Below, piece after piece: positions 24,658 through 32,559 of a stretch of DNA of 37,527 nt. Within the stretch, counting starts at the first letter, position 1; each line of letters begins with the position of its first letter. Made by a program: the position numbers and the translations under genes. The stretch comes from Bacillota bacterium (GTDB lineage: Bacteria; Bacillota; UBA4882; UBA8346): the NCBI GenBank assembly GCA_029776205.1, contig JAKOTQ010000034.1:1-37527 (forward strand), written 5' to 3'. The notes beneath the pieces were generated by a model, which made no database searches, was not told where the DNA came from, and saw nothing but the letters and a program-made list of their open reading frames with translations.

Positions 24658-25737
24658 CTAAAATTCCCGATTAACAACATATTTAGCCCAAGTTAACAAC
24701 AGTTCTTTGTATTTCGAGTCCGGAAGGGGCTCGATTTCTTCCACTGCCCGGTTTACAATGCTTTCTGCCAGGTGACGGGTATATTCAACTCCATTATATT
24801 CGATCAACAGTTGTTTTACTTTTTGAATTTCCTCCTCTGTCGCCTCTGGATTGCCCAATGTCTCCACCATGAACTCTTGCTCCTTCGAACTGGCGTTGCT
24901 AAACGCATGGAGCACAATCGTGGTTCGTTTGCCCTCCCGGATGTCAGAATCAACCGCTTTTCCCAGCAATTTTTCATCCCCGATGATTCCCAAGATGTCA
25001 TCCTGTAATTGAAAAGCCGTACCGCATTGCCGGGCAAAACGGCCGATAGCCCGAACCAAACCGTTTTCAGCAGCAGACTGCCCTAACCCGATCGAAGCCC
25101 CGGCAATCCCGCAAAACTCATATAAAACTCCGGTTTTCAGCTCCAACATCGTGAGAACTTCCGTCTCCGTCAATTCGGTAATGGGCTTGGCCGCATACAT
25201 CACATCCAAAGCTTCACCGGCGACCAGTCCATTGGTTAATTCATTTTCCATCCGCCCGACCAGATCCAGGACAACCGGAACCGGAACCCCCAGTTCGATC
25301 GATTCCAACAACAAACGAACCGCCCAGGCATGTTGAAGATCTCCGGTCAAGATCGCCACATTTCTTCCCAAATCTTTAGCTTCATTCGGCTGATAACCCC
25401 AATCCATCGCTTTCAAACGATACTCTTCATGGATCGTTGGAAATCCCCGCCGTTTAGAATCATTATCGATGATATCATCATGAACCAGCGTCCAGGTATG
25501 ATAGACCTCAACGGATGCCGCCGCCAACCGGGCTTGTTCCTCCGTACCTCCGACAGCACCACAACTGAAGAAAACGACTCCAGGCCGAAAACGTTTGGCC
25601 GGCCGACTTAAGTAAGAATACACTGCATCCCGGAGCTGCTCCGGTTTAAAACTTTCTCGATATTTCTCCTGATAAAATACATCATTGACGATCTGCGAAC
25701 AACGTTTGAGCTCATCAAAAAAAACGCTCCGTTCCAA
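24658..25737 (-). CDS. Polyprenyl diphosphate synthase (IspA position)
   Basis: 359-residue trans-isoprenyl diphosphate synthase that condenses isopentenyl units onto allylic diphosphates. The first aspartate motif is HDDIIDND (Asp87, Asp88, Asp91), the second is QLQDDILGIIGDE (Asp246, Asp247). Bacterial farnesyl synthases of the IspA type have a two-residue insertion, DDxxxxD, in the first motif; here it is DDxxD, as in geranylgeranyl and longer-chain enzymes, with Trp82 at the -5 position where a bulky residue limits chain length. It is also about 60 residues longer than IspA. So I hesitate to name it ispA despite the operon position after xseB. It starts 2 bp after xseB. Confidence 0.9.
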   Translation of the reverse strand: MERSVFFDELKRCSQIVNDVFYQEKYRESFKPEQLRDAVYSYLSRPAKRFRPGVVFFSCGAVGGTEEQARLAAASVEVYHTWTLVHDDIIDNDSKRRGFPTIHEEYRLKAMDWGYQPNEAKDLGRNVAILTGDLQHAWAVRLLLESIELGVPVPVVLDLVGRMENELTNGLVAGEALDVMYAAKPITELTETEVLTMLELKTGVLYEFCGIAGASIGLGQSAAENGLVRAIGRFARQCGTAFQLQDDILGIIGDEKLLGKAVDSDIREGKRTTIVLHAFSNASSKEQEFMVETLGNPEATEEEIQKVKQLLIEYNGVEYTRHLAESIVNRAVEEIEPLPDSKYKELLLTWAKYVVNREF

Positions 25738-25739
25738 CC

Positions 25740-26000
25740 CTATTCCTCCTCTGTATTTGTGCGAAACGGGCCGATTTTCGGTTCATTCCCGTCAAATCCC
25801 AATAGGATTTGGAGACGGCCTTCAGCGGCATCCAATTTCCCTGTACAATATTTTGCTAATTTTACGCCTTCTTCAAACAAAGCTAAACTTTCTTCCAAAG
25901 GTAATTCGCCGGTTTCCAAACGGCTGACGATCTCCTCCAAACGGGTAACGGCCTCTTCATAACTGCGTTCTGCCGCATTGCCCTCCATAACTTCACTCAT
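25740..26000 (-). CDS. xseB: Exodeoxyribonuclease VII small subunit
   Basis: 86 residues with the XseB core SYEEAVTRLEEIVSRLETGE, then LPLEESLALFEEGVKLAKYC and the ending KLDAAEGRLQILLG, forming two antiparallel helices that bind the large subunit. The C-terminal tail is acidic. Its ATG overlaps the end of xseA by 8 bp, typical of this gene pair and of balanced translation. Several XseB copies assemble on each XseA in the cytoplasmic complex that degrades single-stranded DNA to oligonucleotides. Confidence 0.94.
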   Translation of the reverse strand: MSEVMEGNAAERSYEEAVTRLEEIVSRLETGELPLEESLALFEEGVKLAKYCTGKLDAAEGRLQILLGFDGNEPKIGPFRTNTEEE

Positions 26001-27207
26001 TGGTATCTGCCTCCTTACTCAGGACCTTACAATGTAGCAAACCTTTGGCCAGCCTTACTTGGATCATCGCGCCGACCTCCACTTGATCGGAATGATTCAA
26101 AAAGCGCCCATCCTCCGTTTGGGCAATAGCATAACCCCGCTCTAATGTGGCCAAAGGACTTAACGCATCCAATTTCCCTAGCAGCCGATAAAAACGCTCC
26201 CTCTTCATTTGAACAGTTTGAATTCCCCAACGGGTTAAGCGTTCGGTCAGCCAATCCAGGTCCTGACGCTTCCGGTTCACTTGGAAATAGGGATCGAGCA
26301 ATACCCGGCTTTGGGTAAGTTTCCGCAAATCCTGCCGCTTGCTCTGAATCGTCCGGCGGACTGACTGATACAGCCGCTGCGTCAACCCATTCAGCGTCCG
26401 GGTTAAACTTTCCTGGTCGGGAACTGCCAATTCCGCTGCAGCAGACGGAGTCGGCGCCCGTAAATCGGCCACAAAGTCGGCAATGGTAAAATCCGTCTCA
26501 TGGCCGACCGCCGATATGATCGGCTTGGGGAAATGGGCAATGGTCCGTGCCAGTTGTTCGTCATTGAAAGCCCACAGTTCTTCAATGGACCCGCCACCCC
26601 GGCCAATGATCACTAAGTCCAAATGCTGAAACTTTGCAGCTTCTCCCAAGGCCTTGATAAGACTGGCAGGAGCTTCCTCCCCCTGTACCAAGGCAGGAAA
26701 TATCAATATATCCAGATTCGGACGGCGGCGGCGCAAGATCTTGATCATATCCTGCACAGCAGCACCCGTTGGAGAGGTAATTAAGCCGATCTTTTGGGGA
26801 AGGGGAGGCAACGGGCGTTTACGCCTGGAATCAAACAAACCTTCCTGTTCCAATTGGCGTTTCAAGCGTTCAAAGGCCTGATACAAATCGCCTAAACCAT
26901 CGGACTCCATCTGGTCCACATAAAGTTGGTAATTGCCGCTCTTTTCGTAGACCGACATCCGCCCGGTCACCGATACAGCCTGTCCGTTTTCAGGCCGAAA
27001 CTTGAGCAGCCTGGCCTGATTACGAAACATCACACAGGACAACCGGGCATTTTCATCCTTTAACGTGAAATATAAATGACCGGAAGAATGGGCCGTAAAA
27101 TTGGAGATTTCGCCTTTAATCCAAATTCCGTCTAAAGAGACATTTTCTTCTATCAAACGCTTTAAAGCATATGTAAGCGCTGTTACCGTCAGATATTGTG
27201 GAGCCAC
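25993..27207 (-). CDS. xseA: Exodeoxyribonuclease VII large subunit
   Basis: 404 residues from the chosen GTG. N-terminal OB fold (YLTVTALTYALKRLIEE followed by IWIKGEISNFTAHSSGHLYFTLKD), catalytic domain with IGLITSPTGAAVQDM, RGGGSIEELWAFNDE and ISAVGHETDFTIADFVADLRAPTPSAAAEL, then a long helical coiled-coil region that carries XseB. I place the start at GTG 27207, which has AAGGAGG five bases upstream; an in-frame ATG eight codons earlier (27231) lacks any ribosome binding site. First gene of the xse-dxs operon. Upstream sequence to 27460 is low in complexity, and I found no convincing promoter. Confidence 0.94.
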   Translation of the reverse strand: MAPQYLTVTALTYALKRLIEENVSLDGIWIKGEISNFTAHSSGHLYFTLKDENARLSCVMFRNQARLLKFRPENGQAVSVTGRMSVYEKSGNYQLYVDQMESDGLGDLYQAFERLKRQLEQEGLFDSRRKRPLPPLPQKIGLITSPTGAAVQDMIKILRRRRPNLDILIFPALVQGEEAPASLIKALGEAAKFQHLDLVIIGRGGGSIEELWAFNDEQLARTIAHFPKPIISAVGHETDFTIADFVADLRAPTPSAAAELAVPDQESLTRTLNGLTQRLYQSVRRTIQSKRQDLRKLTQSRVLLDPYFQVNRKRQDLDWLTERLTRWGIQTVQMKRERFYRLLGKLDALSPLATLERGYAIAQTEDGRFLNHSDQVEVGAMIQVRLAKGLLHCKVLSKEADTNE

Positions 27208-27461
27208 ATTCTCCTCCTTTTCAATAAACATAAATTAGGAGCGCGGAGTAAGTTTCAGGTCCTTCCATTCTAAGTCATAGTGCACAGTGGACGGTTTTGC
27301 TATTCTGAATTTATCTCCATTCAGCTGGTTCCTGTCTCCTTCCCAGTTCCCAACAGCCAGAAACCATTATTCTGTATCCATTTTACACTATTCCATAATC
27401 TTTACCTAAAATCCTGCCAAAATTCGATATATACCGGTAATAGCCGGAAATAAACAGCATC

Positions 27462-27489
27462 AAAAAACCGGTTGTACCAACAACCGGTT
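27462..27489 (-). terminator. Terminator of the sigma/anti-sigma operon
   Basis: Perfect 10-bp stem AACCGGTTGT/ACAACCGGTT (27466-27475 with 27480-27489) with loop ACCA, followed on the minus strand by T residues (27462-27465 and on into the stem edge). It sits 11 bp beyond the anti-sigma stop. Confidence 0.85.
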
Positions 27490-27499
27490 AAAACTTCCA

Positions 27500-28177
27500 T
27501 TATCGGGTCAACGGCTTAACTTCTACCCGGGCCCCGAGACCTTCCAGTTCTTTCCGCAGCCGTTCAGCATCCTCAAAAGATAAATCTCTAAATAATGTCC
27601 ATTCTTCATTTTTGGCTTTATGGGAGAAAACGATTCCCTCTTCGTGTGAACTCCGGAAATTCCGGATAATCCGTTGAACGTCCCGGCTTCTCGGCCCAAC
27701 TTCCACCAGTTTGAGTTCATATAAAGCAGTATCTGCCGTATCGGTTACATCTACCGCTGCACTCCGCAAAACCATAGTCTGCTCCTGGGAAACTGCCGGA
27801 CCCTTTTCTGCCATGTGCAAAGCTTCATTCTTCGGTGCATGAACACTGTTCTGATAACCTATCACCGCCACTACAGCGATGAATAAAAACGCCAACGAAT
27901 ACGCAGGTTTCAGCCAAGAGTTCCATTTAAGCCGCTTTTCCGGAACCACTGTGGCCTTGGCAGCCTCCTCCCGGACTCGATTCCTCCACCCGGCCCGAAA
28001 CTCTGCAGTCGGTTCCACCTGCGGCATACTGCTTAACAAGGTAAATGCCCCTTCAATTTGAGTTTGCTCCGCCCGGCACAATGAACAACCCGCCAGATGA
28101 TTTTGAACCTCTTCATCAAGGGCGACGGACGGTTCCCATTCCGTAGTTAAATATTTATAAACCGTTGAACATTTCAT
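27500..28177 (-). CDS. Membrane anti-sigma factor with zinc-finger ZAS domain
   Basis: 225 residues. The N-terminal cytoplasmic ZAS domain has the metal motif H27-x3-C31-x2-C34 (HLAGCSLC), which clamps the partner sigma factor. One membrane span lies at about 91-109. The external part ends in a domain (152-221) that closely follows the ribosomal protein L7/L12 C-terminal fold: YELKLVEVGPRSRDV, and then LSFEDAERLRKELEGLGARV followed by EVK. That is unusual outside the membrane and may be a sensor fold. The start overlaps the sigma gene stop by 4 bp, so the pair is coupled. It presumably releases the sigma factor on envelope stress. Confidence 0.87.
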   Translation of the reverse strand: MKCSTVYKYLTTEWEPSVALDEEVQNHLAGCSLCRAEQTQIEGAFTLLSSMPQVEPTAEFRAGWRNRVREEAAKATVVPEKRLKWNSWLKPAYSLAFLFIAVVAVIGYQNSVHAPKNEALHMAEKGPAVSQEQTMVLRSAAVDVTDTADTALYELKLVEVGPRSRDVQRIIRNFRSSHEEGIVFSHKAKNEEWTLFRDLSFEDAERLRKELEGLGARVEVKPLTR

Positions 28178-28755
28178 ACCTGAACCCGCCCTTCTGCTAA
28201 AATGTTAAACCGCGGCTGGGTCGCAAGTTTTTTGCGGAAAGCCTCCCGAGCCCGGCTTAACCGGGATTTTACCGTACCCATATTGCATCCAAGAACATAA
28301 GCGATTTCTGTATACTCAAGTCCTTCAATATCTTTAAGAATTAAAATCGTCCGTTGCTCATCAGGAAGCATTTGCAAAATTTCCTGAATCATAGCACTTT
28401 TTTCGCTAAGTTCAGCCGCTTCCTCCGGACTATCATATGCGGTCGCCGGTTCAAAGCCTTGCTCTTTCAATTCGTCCAACGAATGGCTCTGATTCTTTCT
28501 CCGCCTCAACTCATCCATACAAAGGTTGACGACCACCCGGTATAACCAGGTTTTAAATGACGAATTACCGTTAAAGTCCTTAATCTTTTGATAAATCCGC
28601 ACCATCGCCTCCTGGCCGACATCGGAAGCATCATGATGGTTTCCAAAATATTTGAAGGCCAAATTATATATGATCTTTTCATAGTTGGCCAACAATGTTT
28701 CGAACGCATTCGGATCTCCGGCTTGACACAAACGAATCAAAGTTTGCTCTTCCAA
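28174..28755 (-). CDS. ECF-type RNA polymerase sigma factor (SigW-like)
   Basis: 193 residues. Sigma region 2 reads ALLANYEKIIYNLAF-like text around LLANYEKIIYNLAFKYFGN, with DASDVGQEAMVRIYQKI, then SSFKTWLYRVVVNLCMDELR; region 4 has LPDEQRTILILKDIEGLEYTEI and the helix-turn-helix LGCNMGTVKSRLSRAREAF. Group is SigW/RpoE-like. I place the start at TTG 28755, seven bases after GGAAGGGG, giving a typical N-terminus (EEQTLIRLCQAGD); a TTG seven codons upstream lacks a ribosome binding site. A clean sigma-A promoter lies upstream, so basal transcription does not depend on itself. Coupled to the anti-sigma gene by a 4-bp overlap. Confidence 0.9.
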   Translation of the reverse strand: MEEQTLIRLCQAGDPNAFETLLANYEKIIYNLAFKYFGNHHDASDVGQEAMVRIYQKIKDFNGNSSFKTWLYRVVVNLCMDELRRRKNQSHSLDELKEQGFEPATAYDSPEEAAELSEKSAMIQEILQMLPDEQRTILILKDIEGLEYTEIAYVLGCNMGTVKSRLSRAREAFRKKLATQPRFNILAEGRVQV

Positions 28756-28832
28756 ATGGCAATCCCCTTCCGCCAAGCATTCGGGGTTCAGTACACCAGC
28801 CGGTCCATCTCAAGCCCTTAACCCCTTCGTCT

Positions 28833-28860
28833 ATTATACCATCGCCAAAAAGGGAATCAA
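28833..28860 (-). promoter_or_regulatory. Sigma-A promoter of the sigma/anti-sigma operon
   Basis: TTGATT (28855-28860) and TATAAT (28833-28838) on the minus strand, 16 bp apart, about 80 bp before the sigma start. Confidence 0.75.
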
Positions 28861-29107
28861 GGCAGATTCACAAGTTACCATAAGTTCCAACAACTTACCT
28901 GCAATTCAGCTCTTGTTTTGCCGTTACCTATTACGTAAGCCGGTTATAAATGCTGTTTCAGCGTTCGGCATTCCGTTCTTCATCTTTATCTATTATTAGA
29001 CTGATTCACCCTTATTTTTGTTCCGGCAATCGCTGATTTTGTAAGCATCAATTCGTCATCCCAGAAATTACATGAAAGAAAGTCCAGCTAAATGACTAAA
29101 AATGCTT
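28861..29107. other. Intergenic region between divergent sigma operon and SLH gene
   Basis: I see no gene, tRNA or strong hairpin here. It carries only the upstream edges of the two divergent promoters. Confidence 0.5.
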
Positions 29108-29113
29108 TATAAT
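29108..29113 (+). promoter_or_regulatory. -10 box of the SLH-protein gene
   Basis: A perfect TATAAT about 75 bp upstream of the start codon. No good -35 hexamer is seen at 16-18 bp, so it may depend on another factor or on an extended element. Confidence 0.5.
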
Positions 29114-29186
29114 GTTTTATGTAAAGTTACAAAACCCATCGCAACCTCATTTTAAAATTATTCCCTCTACATTTGGAAAGGAGCGC

Positions 29187-30419
29187 ATGCATCAGATGTT
29201 GTTTTTAAGAAAGAAATTTTGGACCCTGTTTACGCTTTCAATGGTATTCAGTTTGGTCTTTAGTGTTGGAGTTCAGGCACAGGATTTGACCGACGTCAAA
29301 GGCCACTGGTCAGAAAAAGCCATCTCCTCTTTGACGGAGAAAGGCGTTATCAACGGATACCCCGATGGCAGTTTCAAGCCGGATCAAGCGATCACCCGGG
29401 CGGAATTTGCCAAACTAGTCAGTAAGACCTTTGGCTATTCTACTCAGACCCAAGCCAAATTCGACGATGTATCATCCGAACATTGGGCTTCCGGCTTCAT
29501 CAATGCGGTATCCGAAAAGAAAGTCATGAATGCTTTCAGCGACGGCAACTTTAAGCCCGATCAAACCCTGAACCGGGCACAAGTAGCTACCATGATTTCC
29601 AGAATCTTAAACATGGGCAAAGAAGAAGAACAATACGGCGATTGGGCAGCCAGCTTCACCGATGTTCCCTCTGGCCATTGGGCTTTCCGGTACATCGAAA
29701 TTGCCAAAAAGCTCGAGCTGCTCCCATCCAGTTATCAGACGCAGTTTCATCCCGATTACGCCGTAACCAGGGCAGAAGCAGCCTGGATGATTGAAGCGCT
29801 GAGCAAGGTATCGATCAACAAAGGTAAAATCGCTACCGTCGATCCGGATACCGGATTAGTTAACATTCAAGGAGAAAATAACGGTGAACCGTTATTGTCC
29901 ATGATCGTTCCGGAAACCGTTGTACTGCGGAATAACGCCACGTCCTCCGTCGAAGCTTTATTGGCCGGCGACGACGTCACCATCATCGCTTTATCATCCG
30001 GCGATGCCAAATTTGTCAAAGCTTACGGCGAGATCACCAAGAACGATCTGCTTTCTCGGCTTAGCTCCATGACGAAAGGCAAGTTGACCCCGGATCATAT
30101 CAGTGCTATTCTCGCCGGAGATTGGGATGCGATTAAAGACGATATCAAAGGCGGTTTATATAACCAAATGATCGAACTGGGTCTGACACCGGCTGAGGCC
30201 GAAAGCATTATGGTTCAAGACTGGAGCTATCTGGACACCTTGAGCCGCGACCGACTCTCTGAGGGCCTTTCCAGCTATCTTGGAATTACGACCGACTTGA
30301 GCCAGGCACTCATCGATCGGGACGTCGATAAAATCAAGGAATACGGTAAGATCGAATTAGCCACTGCCGCCCTCAGCCGCTTATTGGGCGTTGCTGATGC
30401 TGGGCAGGCTAACAACTAA
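29187..30419 (+). CDS. S-layer homology (SLH) domain surface protein
   Basis: About 410 residues. After a signal peptide ending near VQAQDL come three SLH repeats: DVKGHWSEKAISSLTEKGVI with GYPDGSFKPDQAITRAEFAKL, then DVSSEHWASGFINAVSEKKVM with NFKPDQTLNRAQV, then DVPSGHWAFRYIEIAKKLEL with VTRAEAAWM. They would tie the protein to cell wall polymers. The C-terminal 200 residues are a mixed domain of unknown type, rich in Asp/Leu. Start: ATG 29187 lies close behind GGAAAGGAG; an ATG three codons later is an alternative. A longer frame upstream is not credible because it begins at the -10 box. Monocistronic with its own terminator. Confidence 0.9.
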   Translation: MHQMLFLRKKFWTLFTLSMVFSLVFSVGVQAQDLTDVKGHWSEKAISSLTEKGVINGYPDGSFKPDQAITRAEFAKLVSKTFGYSTQTQAKFDDVSSEHWASGFINAVSEKKVMNAFSDGNFKPDQTLNRAQVATMISRILNMGKEEEQYGDWAASFTDVPSGHWAFRYIEIAKKLELLPSSYQTQFHPDYAVTRAEAAWMIEALSKVSINKGKIATVDPDTGLVNIQGENNGEPLLSMIVPETVVLRNNATSSVEALLAGDDVTIIALSSGDAKFVKAYGEITKNDLLSRLSSMTKGKLTPDHISAILAGDWDAIKDDIKGGLYNQMIELGLTPAEAESIMVQDWSYLDTLSRDRLSEGLSSYLGITTDLSQALIDRDVDKIKEYGKIELATAALSRLLGVADAGQANN

Positions 30420-30442
30420 CCTAACGTGTAGTTTCAAAAACG

Positions 30443-30476
30443 AACACAGGACTCCATCATCGGAGTCCTGTGTTTT
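30443..30476 (+). terminator. Terminator of the SLH gene
   Basis: Perfect 13-bp stem AACACAGGACTCC/GGAGTCCTGTGTT (30443-30455 with 30462-30474) ending in TTTT. It could also act for the convergent DUF1848 gene. Confidence 0.85.
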
Positions 30477-30485
30477 CGCTGGTTT

Positions 30486-31382
30486 CTACTCCCCAAGAAC
30501 CGGCGCTTCCGGGCAAAAACGGGCAGTCTTCCGTTTTACCGCTTGTTCGCTCCGGTTGGCATAACAATAGCAACAATGAAATTGGCACATATCATACGTC
30601 CCCATATCCACTGCCTGTAAACATCGGCAACGGGGCCGTTGGGACCGATCCCGTTTGACTTGAAGCCTGCGTCCCAGGATCGCTGCAATCCGCTCTCCAT
30701 CAACGCAACTTCCGGGGTTTATGCCATATTTCTCAATATCTAAAATCTCCGCACAGCTCACGATCATCAATTTATTTGAACGGGCAATTTCAGCCAAACC
30801 GGTGAGTAACCGCTCCAAATCGTCACGATAACGTTCTTCCCGGATATCAATGACCTTAAGCCCTGCAATAGCCTGCAGCTGCCAAAGGCGTTTCCGAACC
30901 TTTGGGTAGATTTGCAACAGACTAATAATGACTTGATCGGTATAACCCTTTAAGGCCTCGGCCAATCGATGGAAACGTTCCAAATGATAATCCACATCCG
31001 TCTTCTGGCTGACCAGAATCGGATCATACCGCCAAACTACTTTTCCGGGCCCCAACTGTTCGCTCAACCGTTGAAATGTCTCAATACGAAACCGGAGATC
31101 CGACACCTGCGGCTCGATGAAAGTCGGATAATCATTTAATGTGTAATGAAAATAATAATGATACCCCCGGCAATCTAACTCAGGTAAATACGGCATTATC
31201 GGGCTAGGATTTTTGGTGATAAATAAAAAGATATCCACATCATTCGGAGCCAGACTTATTCGCCGGTGCTGATTCGCATTAAACGGATTAATATTGATAA
31301 AATATCCGTCTGATACCCGTTTCATAAACCATTCGCTGTAAAATGCGGGTATATCGGTCCTCCGGCTGGCCGTGATAATCAC
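30486..31382 (-). CDS. DUF1848 protein with C-terminal cysteine cluster (radical SAM-like)
   Basis: 298 residues from GTG 31382. The N-terminus IITASRRTDIPAFYSEWF and the motif NPFNANQHRRISL, later FLFITKNPSPI and VVWRYDPILV, match DUF1848. Near the C-terminus lie CRCLQAVDMGTYDMC and CQFHCCYCYAN, which contains C-x3-C-x2-C, the spacing of radical SAM iron-sulfur sites, but placed at the wrong end of the protein. Function is unknown; resemblance to spore photoproduct lyase-like TIM barrels has been suggested for the family. I choose GTG because GAGAGGG lies eight bases upstream; a longer ATG frame has no such site. Convergent with the SLH gene. Confidence 0.83.
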   Translation of the reverse strand: MIITASRRTDIPAFYSEWFMKRVSDGYFININPFNANQHRRISLAPNDVDIFLFITKNPSPIMPYLPELDCRGYHYYFHYTLNDYPTFIEPQVSDLRFRIETFQRLSEQLGPGKVVWRYDPILVSQKTDVDYHLERFHRLAEALKGYTDQVIISLLQIYPKVRKRLWQLQAIAGLKVIDIREERYRDDLERLLTGLAEIARSNKLMIVSCAEILDIEKYGINPGSCVDGERIAAILGRRLQVKRDRSQRPRCRCLQAVDMGTYDMCQFHCCYCYANRSEQAVKRKTARFCPEAPVLGE

Positions 31383-31547
31383 GAAATCGACCCTCTCTCT
31401 TCGGTTAATTCGCAATATTTTTAGCAATTTAAATTTTATATGTAAATCAATTCATATTTTCTACTTTTTTTGCTTTCATTTCCAGTAATCTCAGTATACA
31501 ATATTCATATGTAAAGATGCTCAATCCCTTAGTAAGCGGGTGATCTT

Positions 31548-32384
31548 ATGGAAGCCTCAATCAAAACGGCGCTGCCTGAACCTTTGCTTGTGGAATATCG
31601 GCAGATCAATCAACCATTCACCATGCCTCTCAATCATTATCATGAAGCATATGAAATTTATTATTTATTATCCGGTGAACGCTACTATTTTATCACCGAT
31701 AAAACCTATCATGTTATCCCCGGCGATCTGGTCCTTATCGGCCTCAACGAACTCCACAAGACTTCTCAAGTGGAAACATCATCCCACGAACGGATCTTAA
31801 TCAATTTCACTCCGGAAGCAATTCCTTGTCATCTGTCCGAGGGCGAAGACCTGCTAGCATGTTTTTCCGGTCCCAACAATGTCCTTCGGCTGGATATTGC
31901 CGAACGTAATAAAATTGAAGAAATATTGTTTAAGATGATTCATGAGAAAAATAATCGGGCCTATGGATATCAAACATACATTAAAACCCTGGTTGTCCAA
32001 TTGCTCATCTTGATCAACCGACATAAAAACCAGAAAACCGCCCCCGAACTTCGCCATGCCTCTTATGAAAAGATCTATGATATCCTTCGGTTTATCAATC
32101 AACATTACCGTGATGACATCACCCTGGACGTCTTGTCCAAATCCTTCTTTATCAGCCCTTACCACCTGAGCCGGACCTTTAAGAAAGTCACCGGATTTTC
32201 GTTTATTGAATATCTAAACAGCATCCGCACCAAAGAAGCGCAACGACTGATTCGTGAGACTTCCCAAAGCATCAGCCATATTGCAGCCTCAGTCGGTTTC
32301 GACAGTTTAACCCATTTCGGACGAGTTTTCAAGTCTATTACCGGCTTGTCCCCTTCCCAATATCGAAAAAAATCAAATTGTTAA
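31548..32384 (+). CDS. AraC-family transcriptional regulator
   Basis: 278 residues. The N-terminal half is a cupin-like ligand domain (NHYHEAYEIYYLLSGERYYF, HVIPGDLVLIGLNELHK). The C-terminal 100 residues hold the two AraC helix-turn-helix motifs: DDITLDVLSKSFFISPYHLS with RTFKKVTGFSFIEYL, and ISHIAASVGFDSLTHFGRVF with KSITGLSPSQYRK. It sits directly before uxaB, so control of the hexuronate genes in response to a sugar acid is likely but inferred. GGGTG lies before the ATG. Between it and uxaB (32385-32559) there is a TGTTAACA palindrome at about 32412 that could be part of an operator. Confidence 0.9.
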   Translation: MEASIKTALPEPLLVEYRQINQPFTMPLNHYHEAYEIYYLLSGERYYFITDKTYHVIPGDLVLIGLNELHKTSQVETSSHERILINFTPEAIPCHLSEGEDLLACFSGPNNVLRLDIAERNKIEEILFKMIHEKNNRAYGYQTYIKTLVVQLLILINRHKNQKTAPELRHASYEKIYDILRFINQHYRDDITLDVLSKSFFISPYHLSRTFKKVTGFSFIEYLNSIRTKEAQRLIRETSQSISHIAASVGFDSLTHFGRVFKSITGLSPSQYRKKSNC

Positions 32385-32559
32385 AAAAATTGTAACTTAA
32401 TCTTAAATAACATGTTAACATTTTCCCTGGTAGATACGTTTAAATAGGTGTAAAATAATATCGGAGTATTTGTAACAAGATATGCATCTGTTGTTTTTAT
32501 TTTTATCAATTTTATAACTCTTCCCAAATTGGAGTTAAAATTTAAGGAGGCTTTTTTAA

